From Diphasiastrum complanatum (lineage: Eukaryota > Streptophyta > Lycopodiopsida > Lycopodiales > Lycopodiaceae): a stretch of DNA of 64,000 nucleotides. Below the pieces are notes generated by a model. That model was not told the origin of the DNA. It searched no databases and saw only the letters and a program-made list of their open reading frames with translations. Where the stretch lies: the NCBI GenBank assembly GCA_029204225.1, contig CM055093.1, positions 47,626,354-47,690,353 of the forward strand. Direction: 5' to 3'. Shown in pieces: positions 1-10,800 of this stretch; the first letter of the stretch is position 1, and each line of letters opens with the position of its first letter. Made by a program: the position numbers and the translations under genes.

Positions 1-1328
1 ATGCTTGAGAATTACAAAAACAAGAGCAACAAAACCAACATAATCGAGTTGGGCCTAGGCTATCTAATGTTGGCCTCAAGTAGCTAGAGACATTGACAAA
101 CATTCAAGGATGAGAGCAAAGTTTTTTATTCTGGGATCAAGAATGTCAAGGAGTCAATCCCTACTAAGGGATGTGCAAATAGACCTGGGTAGAAGGGTTC
201 TTTTATCGAGCCACATAAATCACATAGTTGTTTGTCAATGATGTTTACCATTCACTTAACTCTCATGGATGAAATCTTGAAAATAGATAAGCTTAATGGA
301 TGGAGTCTTGAAAATATGTCGCCCTCACATATGGAATCATTGACAGAATCTTGACAATTATGTCTTGTAGTTTTCTTCAAAATTTTATGACACATTAAGT
401 ATGGTAATGGTTGTTGTTGGCCCATGGCAAAAACATTATGGTTGTGGCGGCTCAACATGAAGACTTTTCATTATATCCTTACAATGGGCCTCCAAACTAA
501 CATCATTTAAAATATGCATAAGTGTGACTCGACATAAAGTAAATCCAACCATAAAGAGATCTCTCTCACTATCTTTTACGCTGGGGGAAGGTTTCTACAG
601 TGATCTTTGCACTCGATTAATTGGCCATAATAGTATAATGATATCCTCTTTCTCATGACCTTTATATCGAAATCAACATTTGTTTAATTATGGATCAGTC
701 TCAAAAACTCATCATAATTTTGTGATCATTTAATGAAATTATTCAATATTTGTTTAAATCATGGCTCAATCTAATGAAGTCATCATAATTTTATGATCAT
801 TTTATTGCATGATTTTAAGATCATTTTATTGATTGTGAAGGTCCTAAAAATATCATTCCTCAATAAATAAGTAAAATTATGTGAGATGAATTTTGTAATA
901 AGGTGATTTGAAATATTGCAAAATCTTTGAGAATGTGGGCTCATGATAGATGCAAAAATAAGATTGCAATCTGAAAGAAAAAAAATTACAAACTTATTTT
1001 AACGATCAAACCAGTGCTCGTAAAAAAGTTTCAAACTAACCTAATACAAAACCCACAAACCCATTATGAAATCGATAAAAGGTTAAAACAAAGCCTTGAA
1101 ACCTAAGGTTTATAACTAAAATCAACTGATTTGAGCCATATAGAAATCTATTAATTTAAAATAAAGCAATAAAAAATGAATTCAACAATTGGGTTGTTTG
1201 TATTTGTAGATTTTTTTTAAACCATTAGCTCAAAGTCTCACCCACTAGACAACTTGACTTTTATTAAATCATCACAATAGTAGGCTAATAAACTCTTGGC
1301 CAAAATACATAGGTTTTAATACATAGGC
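1..1328. other. Intergenic DNA upstream of the GRAS gene
   Basis: AT-rich non-coding sequence. Short open frames are present on both strands but none shows a recognisable domain, a conserved start context or splice signals. The only structure seen is the direct repeat at 672-805. The last part leads into the TATA box of the GRAS gene. Confidence 0.6.
672..805. repeat. Imperfect direct repeat, two ~64-bp copies
   Basis: Copy 1 is at about 672-735 and copy 2 at about 742-805. Both contain the series ATTTGTTTAA, ATGG-TCA, CATCATAATTTT and TGATCATTT in the same order and spacing. The copies differ by scattered substitutions and look like an old local tandem duplication with no coding content. 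Confidence 0.6.
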
Positions 1329-1338
1329 TATATATTAA
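1329..1338 (+). promoter_or_regulatory. TATA box of the GRAS gene
   Basis: TATATATTAA lies about 30 bp before a GA-rich run (about 1370-1420, repeated GAGAGA) typical of plant 5' leaders. A start of transcription near 1360-1370 would give a leader interrupted by the intron at 1536-1785. The position is inferred from motif and spacing only. Confidence 0.5.
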
Positions 1339-1535
1339 GGAAAGACCACGAAACGAGAGGATGTGAGTGAGTGAGAGGAGAGAGAGAGAGATCGATCGGA
1401 GAGAGATGAGAGAGAGACGTAGCGGAGAAGATCGGCGATGGAGAGCAATTACAGAAAATTTGTGATGCATTTCTCCTTGCTTGTCGATCCCTTCCAGAAG
1501 GTAACAGAATCGAAACTGCTGCAACTGTCGTCAAG

Positions 1536-1785
1536 GTATGAGATTAGCTGCTTTTGCATTTTTTAATAGATTTATTGGTGTAGTATTACGTGCAGTATAA
1601 GTACTGTAGCTCCTTATGATGCATAGAAGATGCCAGATCTGAATGTCGCAAGTGAAAGACTGGAGCATAAGAACGATAGGTTATCTATTTTGCGAAATTG
1701 AGTGCAGGCGATGATTGAAAACATTTGAATTTCGGTTGAGAGGATTCGTGAAGAAGCATTAATTATTAAGCCAATGAGTTTGCAG
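1536..1785 (+). other. Probable 5'UTR intron of the GRAS gene
   Basis: A good donor (AAG/GTATGA at 1536) and a good acceptor (TTTGCAG ending at 1785) bound 250 bp, which would be removed 55 bp before the start ATG. GRAS genes of the LISCL group often have an intron-free coding region and an intron in the leader. A weaker acceptor (GTGCAG) ends at 1707, so the exact 3' site is uncertain. Confidence 0.5.
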
Positions 1786-1840
1786 GCTTTCTTTTGAATT
1801 TTGATCGGTGCGGTTTGAAAGAGGCAAGCTGTCAGTCACG

Positions 1841-3772
1841 ATGGACGATCCTGTGTTGCAATATATCCAAGATATACTCATGTGTGAGGACTTGGAAGAT
1901 GATGGCAAGTTTAATGCGTACAACTCAGTCGAAACCGTGTCAAAGGAGTTTGAAGAGCTTCTTGAAGATAGATCTTATATTGGAGGTGCATCTTTTGGAG
2001 CTGAACGTTTTGAGCAGGAGATTTCCGAGACTGATGTAACTGTTTCAGGAGATTTCGGGACCTTGGTTTTTGGCTCGCCAAACAGATTAGACTCGCCTTA
2101 CGAAAGTAACAGCGAGCTGGCAGATCTGCTCCTCAATAAAGACAGGACGTTATTCCAAGAGTATCATGGAAAAGATTGTCAAAGACAAACTCCTAAAGCA
2201 GATTGGCCAATAGAACCGCAATCTGTGTCTACAGGCTTTCATAGCTATGATCCGAACAACTGCAAAATATCTTCCTTGGAAGTCGGTGTGAAAGGCCTGT
2301 GTGTCGAAGATCAGAGTGGTATTTGCTGGCATCGACATCCATCTTCTCAGATTCTATGCCTGAGTCACGAACAGGAATTGAGAGTTTCGTCACCTGAACA
2401 TAGTGATAATTTATTGGTAAATGATATGCAACAAGTTATCGACCTAAAGGGAGACAATCGCATCACAGTTAATTACCAAGAATTCGTTGCAGGGAATGCA
2501 AATTCATTTCCGCTAAATAGTTCAGAAAACGTTACTGGATGCCAATCCTCTAGGCAGATTCCAGACAGAGAAATGGAGCCTAGTTCTCCTGTTCCAGCGA
2601 ATCTACTTGAGCAGCTGCTAGATTGTGCCAGAGCAGTAGAAGCCGATGACCTAGAAAAGGTTAATGAGATTGTCGAAAAGCTTAGAAGCGAAACATCTCC
2701 GACAGGAGATTGCTACCAGCGCCTCGGATTTTACTTCGTAGAGGCTTTGGTGGCAAGGGTTTGGCGTGCAACCTCTAAAATGTGCTTCCAATTTTCGCCT
2801 TCTACTATTGAGATCCTCAAGGCTTATCACTTATTTTTGGAAACCACTCCATACATGAAGATCCCGCACTACTTTGCCACTCAGACAATCTTGAAAGCGT
2901 GCAAGGGAGCGCAACGGTTGCATATAGTGGACTACGGCATATTGTATGGCATCCAGTGGCCAGCTTTGATCGAAGCCCTTGCAGATCGGCCTGAAGGACC
3001 TCCCAAGCTGCGCATCACAGGCATTCACTTTCCGATGCCAGACTCGAAGCCTGTAGAGAAAACAGAGTTAACCGCCAGCAGGCTTGCAGAATTTGCCCGC
3101 AGATGCGGTGTGCCTTTCGAGTATCACTCTGTGAAAGCAAAGTGGGATCAGATCTTACCATCTTCTTTAATGATCAGACATGACGAAATCCTGATTGTGA
3201 ATTGCATGTTTGGCTTGCGGCACCTCCTGGACGAAACCATGGCTGCAGAGAGCCCCAGAAAGCGGGTGCTGAAGAGCATCCGTGCCATGAACCCTAAAGT
3301 GTTCATAGAAGGAGTGATGAATGCAGCTTTTAACACACCCTTGGGGTTTATCCACCGTTTTCGAGCAGTTCTTGACCATTCCATCAACACGTTCGAGGCG
3401 ATTGATGCAAGCATTCCATGGCATTCTCCAGAGAGAGTGCACATGGAGAGTCAGTTCTTCGCTAAGGCCATCTTCAATGTGGTGGCATGTGAGGGTGCGG
3501 AGCGTGTAGACAGGGCAGAACCTTATAAGTACTGGCAAACCCTTACATACAAGGCTGGTTTCAAAATGATGCCCATCCAATCCACAATGTACAGACAAAT
3601 TGAGGACATAATGGCCACTAGTTTCCACAGAAATTATAAATTTGGTAGAGATGGGGAGTGGATGCTGCTTGGCTGGAAGAACAGGCCTACTCACGCAGTG
3701 TCTGCATGGGAAACCCGCTCCATCCAGCCCAGAACTGCAGCATCCATCACTCTACCTTCAATTCAATATTGA
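1841..3772 (+). CDS. GRAS-domain transcription factor, LISCL-like (SCL9/14/33 type)
   Basis: Intact single-exon gene of 643 codons, ending TGA. GRAS proteins are plant nuclear regulators; the LISCL group acts as transcriptional activators or co-activators in stress and development. The N-terminus MDDPVLQYIQDILMCEDLED fits the conserved opening of LISCL proteins, followed by a long acidic, Ser-rich variable region. The GRAS domain begins near residue 256: leucine-rich repeat I (LLEQLLDCARAVEADD), the VHIID block as LHIVDYGILYGIQWPALI near 360, LRITGI and VPFEYHSV in repeat II, a PFYRE region (FIHRFRAVLDH), and the SAW block (WMLLGWKN...SAW) near 607-624. Length and order match the family. The frame runs 11 codons upstream to a GTG at 1808, but the ATG at 1841 is the family start. 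This is the only intact host gene seen in the window. Family is sure; subgroup is likely. Confidence 0.95.
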   Translation: MDDPVLQYIQDILMCEDLEDDGKFNAYNSVETVSKEFEELLEDRSYIGGASFGAERFEQEISETDVTVSGDFGTLVFGSPNRLDSPYESNSELADLLLNKDRTLFQEYHGKDCQRQTPKADWPIEPQSVSTGFHSYDPNNCKISSLEVGVKGLCVEDQSGICWHRHPSSQILCLSHEQELRVSSPEHSDNLLVNDMQQVIDLKGDNRITVNYQEFVAGNANSFPLNSSENVTGCQSSRQIPDREMEPSSPVPANLLEQLLDCARAVEADDLEKVNEIVEKLRSETSPTGDCYQRLGFYFVEALVARVWRATSKMCFQFSPSTIEILKAYHLFLETTPYMKIPHYFATQTILKACKGAQRLHIVDYGILYGIQWPALIEALADRPEGPPKLRITGIHFPMPDSKPVEKTELTASRLAEFARRCGVPFEYHSVKAKWDQILPSSLMIRHDEILIVNCMFGLRHLLDETMAAESPRKRVLKSIRAMNPKVFIEGVMNAAFNTPLGFIHRFRAVLDHSINTFEAIDASIPWHSPERVHMESQFFAKAIFNVVACEGAERVDRAEPYKYWQTLTYKAGFKMMPIQSTMYRQIEDIMATSFHRNYKFGRDGEWMLLGWKNRPTHAVSAWETRSIQPRTAASITLPSIQY

Positions 3773-3859
3773 GGGCATTTGTCAAATTGCACAATACTGT
3801 GCATTAGTTGAACCTGTTGAGCTGGGTCTGCTTTGCATTGGACTACACTGGACTATGCA

Positions 3860-3998
3860 GGAGTAATATCATATGACAACCAGCAAGGATTGCGTGGTCT
3901 TTTAACTATCTAGACGCTGGATAAATCAATCCGGAGTAATATCATATGACAACCAGCTGCGTGGTCTTTTAACTATCCAGACGCTAGATATATCAATC
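3860..3998. repeat. Tandem direct repeat in the GRAS 3' region
   Basis: Two adjacent copies (3860-3932 and 3933-3998) both begin GGAGTAATATCATATGACAA and share TGCGTGGTCTTTTAACTAT and a terminal ATCAATC. Copy 1 has a 6-bp insertion (AAGGAT). The copies lie 88 bp after the stop codon, so probably in the 3'UTR. They look like a recent slip duplication. Confidence 0.85.
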
Positions 3999-5111
3999 AG
4001 CGAGCTGGTAAGTGAAATAGACTGTGATTGGTCCAGCAAACACTTTAGCCTTCGCATTATTCAGTTACATGTCGCTGGAATGTTAGAACTTGAAATTTTT
4101 GAATCCAAACTAACTGATAAATCAGCCAAAGGTTAAGAAACTTTTGTCATTGCTGTTTTATAGGAAGATGCCCTTTAGATGTTATACAATTAGAAAACAT
4201 CATATTGAGGAGCATAGGACTATGCAGAATCTTAATACATCATTACGAATGAGTGAAAATTGTTTTTATTATTTTTAAAATAAGAGAATTGCATTTGAAA
4301 CAAATCTCATTTTAACTCTGGCAAGTACTGGAAATAAGGAATTGTCTCATGGTTGTTGGGCTATTTTGTACAATTTGGCTCTTTAGTCTTTGTCTTTGTT
4401 TTGGTAATTCATATACATATTAAGATCCTTGTTCTTATTTATTTTATTATAATTTAATTAGATTAATAAATTTGTAGATTTTAAATTTAGAATTTCATTG
4501 ACTTATTATCATCATTATTGTTTTTTTCTATTTACTGGTTGTCTTTTGCTTCTTAATCAACACTTGGTCTACCCAAGAGAATCCGGATTCTTGAGAAACC
4601 CACTTAGCAACTTATGTTCGGGTACCGATGAGAGATAAGCAATGATGTTTGGCTAAGAATTTTTGTTTATATTGTTGTTTTGACTTAGATCCTTTGACTA
4701 TTTGAGTTACTCCATTATTGTTTCTAAGCTTTACCTTATGACATCACTGATTTCTCTACATAGATTTGTGAAATTAGATATATTTTAATTTCACAAATAG
4801 AGATGTTTCTGTCACTTTAGCGGCATGCAAATTCTTAATGAATTTTCATCCAATGCTTGATGTGGCCAACTGTATGTCCAATACTTACTTTAGGTTAATT
4901 GGTGCTCTACTTCCTTTCTTTTCAACTTTCAATTTTCGTCACTCATTTAGTGGTAAAAGTTAATGTATAAATAAATAAAATTTCCTTCATGTATAGTTGT
5001 AGTCAAGTTTTTCTTGGGTGCACTTTACTAGATAAATATTTCAATATTCCTTAACGTTTAGGTTTAGGTTCTTGTTCTTGATGGTATCAAAATTATAAAG
5101 TAAGTTTTACG
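3999..5111. other. AT-rich intergenic spacer
   Basis: No gene, LTR or clear repeat is visible. The stretch near 4430-4550 is especially AT-rich. It ends where the truncated copia gag frame begins. Confidence 0.5.
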
Positions 5112-6038
5112 TTAATTCTTGTCTCTTGTAAAGAGTTTTGTACATTTGGCTCTTTGGTCCATCAAAGATAGATTGCACTCTTCCTCCTCCTCCTCAAGTA
5201 CAAGATTGCCTTGATTGTCCTTTTCTTGGGCATTCTTCTTCTTGTAGCACTCGGATGCAAAATGTCCCTTTTTTCCAAAAAAGAAACACTTCAGCTTCTT
5301 GTCCTTTTTGCTCTTGCCTTTGGAACTTGATGCTCCATCTTTGTTCTCCATCTCCATGCCTTGAGTTTTCTTGGATGGAAACTTTTTTTTCTTGCCTTTC
5401 AAGGAAAAGTTAGCTTTTTCATCACCATCATTCAAAGATAAGGAACTCATCCTACTTTTGATATGAAGCATTCTACTCTCCTCACTTACATGCACACTTT
5501 GAAGTTTTCCAATACTAGGAAGTGAATCTTGAATAGCAAAGGTTTGAACAAGATTGGAATAATCATCTCCTAATCCATTCAAAATGATTTGAACTAAGTC
5601 ATCATCTTTGATTTTATCATCTATAGAAGACAACTCCTTATTCAAAGATTTGATCTTAAAGACATATTTTTGGGCACTTTCACTACTTCCTTTCATGCTT
5701 TGAAGGATTTGATTCCTAAGCATGAGTATCCTTGAAGTATTCATTGATCCATAAATTGCTTTGAATAAATCCCATGCCTCTTTGGATGTGGTACAAGATG
5801 AGATTTCCTTCGAAAGTTCATTACTTACATTCATTTTTATGCAATGTAATGCAACTCTACATCTCTTTTTGTACTTTATCAATTCAACTCCTTCTTGAGG
5901 TTCTACTTCCACCTCAAGTACTATGTCATAAAGATCATGGAGTACAAGCAAAGAATCCATTTGAACTATCCAATTAGCATAATTAGTGGATGTGAGCCTT
6001 TCACTAGCTTCAAGCAAAAAACCACCCATTGATGCCAT
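5112..6038 (-). pseudogene. Ty1/copia gag fragment (UBN2-type) with broken zinc knuckle
   Basis: The frame starts at the ATG at 6038 (MASMGGFLLEASERL), the usual start of copia Gag in this window, and runs through the UBN2-type gag domain (IKMNVSNELSKEI, EAWDLFKAIYGS, SAQKYVFKIKSLN). The zinc knuckle reads CFFFGKKGHFASEC: the second Cys of CX2CX4HX4C is Phe, so RNA binding is probably lost. The frame stops at 5112 and nothing resembling protease, integrase or reverse transcriptase follows, so the element is truncated. Its leader, primer site and LTR lie to the right (6039-7469). Gag would form the intracellular particle in an active copy. Confidence 0.85.
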
Positions 6039-6624
6039 TTTTGAATGTGAAAAAGCACTAGAAACTCTTATGGTTTCTCTAAGAAATCTGAACCTAAAGT
6101 CTTCTAGCAATTTGAAAGCTTAGAGACACAATCCTATCACTCATGAACCAATCTAGAATGATGGAAATCTAGATTCTAGTCTCAATCTTGCAAAATCACT
6201 CCTTAATCTATGATTTTTGGCAATATCTCTCTCAACTTCAACATGCACTCAAAAAATCAGAGACACTCATTTAATGCACTTGATTCAAGCTTCAAATTTA
6301 ATTTTTTGACTGATCTAATCCAAGAACAAATCATAGGAATAGAATCTCTATAGGAAATGCTTGATTTTCACTAAAAATCTCTCAATTTGGGTGTGTGAGT
6401 CGAATTGTACAAATGTTTGAATTTTCTCAACCAAAACCGGACCTGTACGGCCTCACAAGTGTGAAAAGTGTTCCTACAGCCCACAACAAGTTCTGGTCCA
6501 AAAATATTGAGAATAACTATCAAATTCAATTCGCTACACAAAAATTAACCAGTTTTCAAAAACTTGCTAATTTGGGCTTAGTTTTGGATTAACCCCATCA
6601 ATATCAATAAATCATCTTGTACTT
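6039..6624 (-). other. Untranslated leader of the LTR-A1 element
   Basis: No coding content. The sequence is clearly related to the leader at about 61860-62328 of the second LTR-A element (shared 'CTCCTTAATCTATGATTTTT', 'ACTCAAAAAATCAGAGA' and similar blocks), confirming both belong to one family on the minus strand. Confidence 0.7.
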
Positions 6625-6637
6625 GGCTCTGATACCA
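6625..6637 (-). promoter_or_regulatory. tRNA-iMet primer-binding site, LTR-A1
   Basis: On the minus strand this reads TGGTATCAGAGCC, the standard plant copia primer site complementary to the 3' end of initiator-Met tRNA. It directly abuts the LTR at 6638. Confidence 0.9.
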
Positions 6638-7469
6638 TGTGGAAACCTACAAAATAGGACCAATAATGGATCCTAATCTGATCCACAAGAGGGATTGGAT
6701 GTTATATACAATTGATCTATCAATCTACACAAGATTTAGATCAATCTAGATCAATTCTAGGCATGAAAATCTAACAAGAACAATCATTAATGAAGGTAAA
6801 TATACATGCTGGTTTCACACGTGTGAAAACTTGTCAAAGTACGGACTCCAACCTGAAAACAAAGTACACTATGATAGAAACTCAAAACATTCAAAACAAA
6901 TATAGACAAATGGAGAAATTGAGACAAAATTGCTTCCAAAATCAAGATTGATGTTTCATGTTGATTATGGCCAAATATGCCTCTATATATACACTTCTTG
7001 GAGCTCGAGGTACTGATCATGCATCAGATCTCACACGTGTGAGGATGCTTTGTCATATGGTGAATCATCATGCAAAATTGACACCTGGATCAAACTTTCT
7101 ATTTTGAGCATTTTTGGTCTAATTTCCTACTATGTGGAGATCTACTTGGAAATCTTCTAGAAGTCAAAACTCGCCTACTTCAGCTTATTCCGCACGTGTG
7201 AGCTGTCCTCTATACATGGGATGTGACACCTAACCAAAGGATGTGGCTCATGCGATCAATAGATTGATGCCATGTGTCATATGTCTAGAAAACTAGTTTT
7301 TGGCCTTTTTAGCCACTATAACTTGAATTAAATATTATGTACAACCTATATGATTATGGTACATGACAAGTACTCTAATTTCACACGTGGAAACGGGCTC
7401 CACACATGTGTAATCATCCTATATACATGATTTTGGGCTTGACCAAGCATAATTTTTGCATTTTTCACA
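6638..7469 (-). repeat. LTR-A1, long terminal repeat (copia-like)
   Basis: 832 bp, starting TGTGGAAAC and ending TTTTTCACA on the plus strand (TGTGAAAAA...CA in element sense). It matches LTR-A2 (62342-63162) over its length and LTR-A3 (59061-59181) at its end. A TATATAGAGG box read on the minus strand near 6966-6978 is a likely promoter. It contains several CACACGTGTG-type palindromes, the best being TTTCACACGTGTGAAA at 6813-6828. Oddly it has both a primer site on one side and a purine tract (GAGGAGA) on the other, as in a tandem or recombinant array. Confidence 0.85.
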
Positions 7470-7593
7470 ATCTCCTCACCAAAATCAAGTTTCTAGCTTG
7501 CCTTCTCAATACTAGTTTTTAGCACCAAAACTTGCTAAAAATGGATTTGCATTAGATCAATGGCTTATGCTCTTGTACTTGGATCTGATGCCA
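7470..7593 (-). other. Residual internal DNA with variant primer site (TGGCATCAGATCC)
   Basis: On the minus strand this 124-bp piece begins with TGGCATCAGATCC (7581-7593), a variant of the copia primer site directly behind LTR-G, and ends with GGTGAGGAGAT next to LTR-A1, resembling the purine tract plus the CAAGCTAG motif seen before LTR-A3. It therefore joins the 5' end of one element to the 3' end of another with the genes missing. Confidence 0.55.
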
Positions 7594-8279
7594 TGTGAAA
7601 GTACTATACTTTAGAACCATAAATGGATCTACAAAAGATCCACAAGAGTGATTGGATGCTTGCTTAACAATCTATCAAAAAACTAGAACAAAAGTTGATC
7701 TACATTGGCAATTTGACAAACAACAAGCATTGACAATCAAAAGCATAGATTAACATTGAAATCTGAGCCCACATGTGTGTACTATAGTTGTAGTACAGCC
7801 TTCAAGCTGAGAAACAAGTAGAAATTGATTTGGTTGCATTTGGATCACAAAAACTCAATGTACGTAGTGAACTAGCTTGAGATTGTCAATGAGCTCCAAA
7901 AACATTCTATCTTCTCACTATGGGAGCTTGGAATTCATAGCAAATTCGACTTCCTTCTTGAAGTTAGGTGGATTTTCAGCATGTAATAAGGAAGTTAACT
8001 CACTCTTATTGCCCCCTAGATTTAAGGTGAAAAACTGACCAACTAGCTATCTACCAAGCAAAACTCTAGGATCTAGGCTAGGGTTTCATTTTAGGTGTAG
8101 GTCTTATAAAGTAGGGATGACCACCAAATAGACATGACCAACTCTCTTGACTTAACCTAACCTACATTAGGAGTGGGTTGCCATGTGGCATCTTGGCCTT
8201 CCATGTGTGGAACCCAATTATACACAATATTTGCAAAGTTCTACATGGCTAGATTTGCCAAAATAGGCTATTTTTCACA
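7594..8279 (-). repeat. LTR-G, left copy (inverted)
   Basis: 686 bp, TGTGAAAGTA...TTTTTCACA. It is the reverse complement of LTR-G at 12822-13508 (687 bp). Its right end abuts gypsy reverse-transcriptase sequence in the same minus orientation, and the 5 bp next to it (ACGGA, i.e. TCCGT in RT sense) match the TTCGT beside the other copy except at one base. Confidence 0.85.
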
Positions 8280-8545
8280 ACGGATATTTATTCTTGATAG
8301 TCACTTTATTTAACCCCTTGTAATCCACACACATCCGAAAATCTCCATATTTCTTCACTTTTAGAAGAACAGGAGTGCCCCATAGTGATTTACTAGGTTG
8401 TATATGTCTCATCCTCAAATAATTATTTATTGATTTGAAATCTCTATCTCCTCTTTTTGAGAAAACTTGTAACGTTGTCTAGAGATAGGTTGACTTCCTG
8501 AAATTAATTGATGAAGATGAACCTCTAGGTGCACATGAATTAGAG
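8280..8545 (-). pseudogene. Ty3/gypsy reverse transcriptase, N-terminal piece (inverted)
   Basis: Read on the minus strand the piece nearest LTR-G encodes [20 protein letters not shown] followed by [14 protein letters not shown], the conserved start of the gypsy RT domain. The remainder of the gene (PRMDDLVERFDGAQYFTKID...) continues at 13514 on the plus strand. The two pieces were one gene, split by the LTR-G insertion and then put in opposite orientation. Toward 8545 the homology fades and the sequence switches abruptly to copia gag on the plus strand. Confidence 0.8.
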
Positions 8546-8945
8546 AGATACAAATCTCCAGGCTAGCACTTCATTGTGTGAAAATGAATGTGAGCAATGA
8601 TCTTTTGAGGGAAGTATCATCGTGTAAAAGTGCTAAAGAGGCTTGGGAGTCTTTAAAATCAATCTATGAATCTAGTAACACTTCAAGAGTACTCATGTTT
8701 AGAAATCAAATTTTGCAAAGCATGAGGAGAAGTGAGGAGAGTGCACAAGATTATGTACACAAAATTAAGTCTCTAAATAGGGAGTTGGCTTTCATTGGAG
8801 AGAAGATTCATGATGGAGAGCTTGTACAAATTGTCCTTAATTGTCTAGAAGATGACTTTGCAAATTTGGTCAAAGTTTTGCCATCCAAGACACTTTGCCA
8901 ACTATAGAAAAACTTCACAGTGTATTAGTGGCTGAAGACACTTAC
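8546..8945 (+). pseudogene. Ty1/copia gag fragment inside the LTR-G element
   Basis: The frame enters mid-domain at RLALHCVKMNVSNDLLREVS and continues through EAWESLKSIYESSNTSRVL, SAQDYVHKIKSLNRELA and LVQIVLNCLEDDFANLV, the UBN2-type gag domain seen in the other copia elements here. A frameshift and stop follow near 8905. The first ~100 codons are missing because an inversion or deletion junction lies at about 8546. The zinc knuckle is absent because gypsy sequence follows. Confidence 0.8.
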
Positions 8946-9187
8946 CATTGTTGCCAATTGCGCCGTTACAACATCCATTTTTTTGTGTGTGATCAACTCC
9001 ATTCAAATATGTGCCACCATACACTCATCTCTCAATAACCATTTCAAATGTCATTCTGTAAAATTTGTTAGTTATTCGTGTTCCTTTCATCCCTTCCAAT
9101 CATCAACCATTGATCAGCACCCGAACAAGATCCATTTTGATCCACTGTTGCCATATACCTTCACATTGTATCAAATCTGCACAGTGA
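8946..9187 (+). other. Leader-like sequence at the start of a captured gypsy segment
   Basis: No coding frame is convincing. A GCCAATTGCGCC stretch near 8953-8965 faintly recalls a gypsy primer site (TGGCGCC type) but is too diverged to call. It precedes the gypsy Gag start at about 9188. Confidence 0.4.
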
Positions 9188-10800
9188 ATGAGATTGAGAT
9201 CTGGTAGAATACTACCTACAGAGAATCCAGAGCTACATCAAGCAGCAGCGGAAGAGATCCGACCAAATCAGCCAAATCCGATGGATCAAAATATTCCTAT
9301 GTCAGCGGTACATCTACAAGCAATCAGAAGATCTCTTAGATTGGAATTGCCAAATTTTATGGATCCACAGATCCTAGCAGATTCTTGCAGATCTATGGGC
9401 AAGCATGCGAGATCTATGGTGAAACCACCTCGACAAAAAAATTGAAGCTGTTTCCAATGTACCTGACAGGAGCGGCTTTAGATTGGTTTTTCAGTCAGAC
9501 AACACAAGAACGAACAGAATGAGAAGTGGTAAAAGCAGCTTTAATCACCAAATTTAAGCCGCGGAAGTTTCTTGAAGACCCGTTCCTCTTGCTTAGCAAA
9601 ATCAAGAAGGCAAAAAGAGAAAGGGTCAGAGAATACATCGAACGGATCAAACACCTGAGATCTGAGTGTAATGTGGAGCTTACTCCTGATCATGCGGTCA
9701 TTATGTGGTTCCTAACGGGACTACCTAGAGCTGAAAAGACGGGAGCAATATGCCACATTGCACGAAGCTATGGAAGATGCAATGAGAGAAGAAGATGAAG
9801 GATCAGATGATGATTCTACACCAAGAACTACATCTCTTCATGCTTCAACTCCCACAATTGCATCAACCTCAGTCTCTACAAGCTTGTCCAATGAATCAAT
9901 GATGGAACAGATCATGAAGTTACACAAGCAGCAAATGGAGCAGCTCACAGTCCAATTTGCCCAAAAACTTAAGGCTCTTCAAAATACTACAACACCACAA
10001 CCAGATCCTTATCAGCAGCAGTATCATCGACGGGACAATGTTTGGTGTCCCATTTGTACCCAAAATCAAACTTCCAATGAGTGTCCGGTATTGAAGCAGA
10101 ATTTGAAGTTGACGCACAGATATTGTCATCTGTGCAATGCGTCCTCGCACGACACTGCGTATTGCCCCTACAACCCATAGATCATACAACAAAAGAGAAC
10201 TCAATTCCAGACCTCTTATGCTTACCATCAAGGAGCACCTAATGCAGCACCAAGGTCTGGACCAGGCCCTCAACAACAAAGAATGGCACTACCAGCACCA
10301 GATGAATCTCACAGCGGCAGAAGCTAAAACATTTTCCCAACAGGAAATGCAACAATGGTATGGACCTGATGAGCCATTCATCAATCCTACTATTAACGAG
10401 TATTATGCCACATACGCTGCACAGCCACAACGCCAAGGGGGCAGATTATATGGATGTTATGGATGCGGAGAAGGACATAGGATTGCAGAATGTCCAAACA
10501 AAGGAATTTATATGCCCTTCTGGACATTGCTACAAGAATTGTCCATTGAGAGCCAGCACCAACGCACCATTGAACTAGATTGTAGTTCAATTAGCAGGCC
10601 CAAGCACAACTCCACACTCAACTATACAAGGAGACCTCCCTATTGTAACATTCCAGTGTTAGTTGTTATGCGAGCACAAAAGCGCAAGGAGGTAGCTCCA
10701 TCATCACCACGCTCTGTATTAATGCCAGCTGATCAACCTTCAACATCAGGAGGAGCGAGATTACCTTATCCGAATGTGAAGGATGAACAAAGATGATATC
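9188..10800 (+). pseudogene. Ty3/gypsy gag, decayed
   Basis: The region opens with ATGAGATTGAGATCTGG (MRLRSGRILP, a common gypsy Gag opening), breaks at a stop near 9443, and continues in other frames through a retrotransposon gag domain (LTGAALDWFFSQ, then KFKPRKFLEDPFLLLSKIKK, VREYIERIKHLRSECN, VIMWFLTGLP). It then reads a Cys/His cluster (WCPICTQNQTSNECP, YCHLCNASSHDTAYC) and a CCHC zinc knuckle (CYGCGEGHRIAEC, about 10455-10493). At least three frame changes or stops break it. It lies inside the copia-like LTR-G element and has the same orientation, so it is captured or inserted sequence. Confidence 0.8.

Noticed and set aside
1808-1840. Upstream 11-codon extension of the GRAS frame
   Set aside because: It begins with GTG, not used as a normal start in plant nuclear genes, and the ATG at 1841 gives the conserved family N-terminus.
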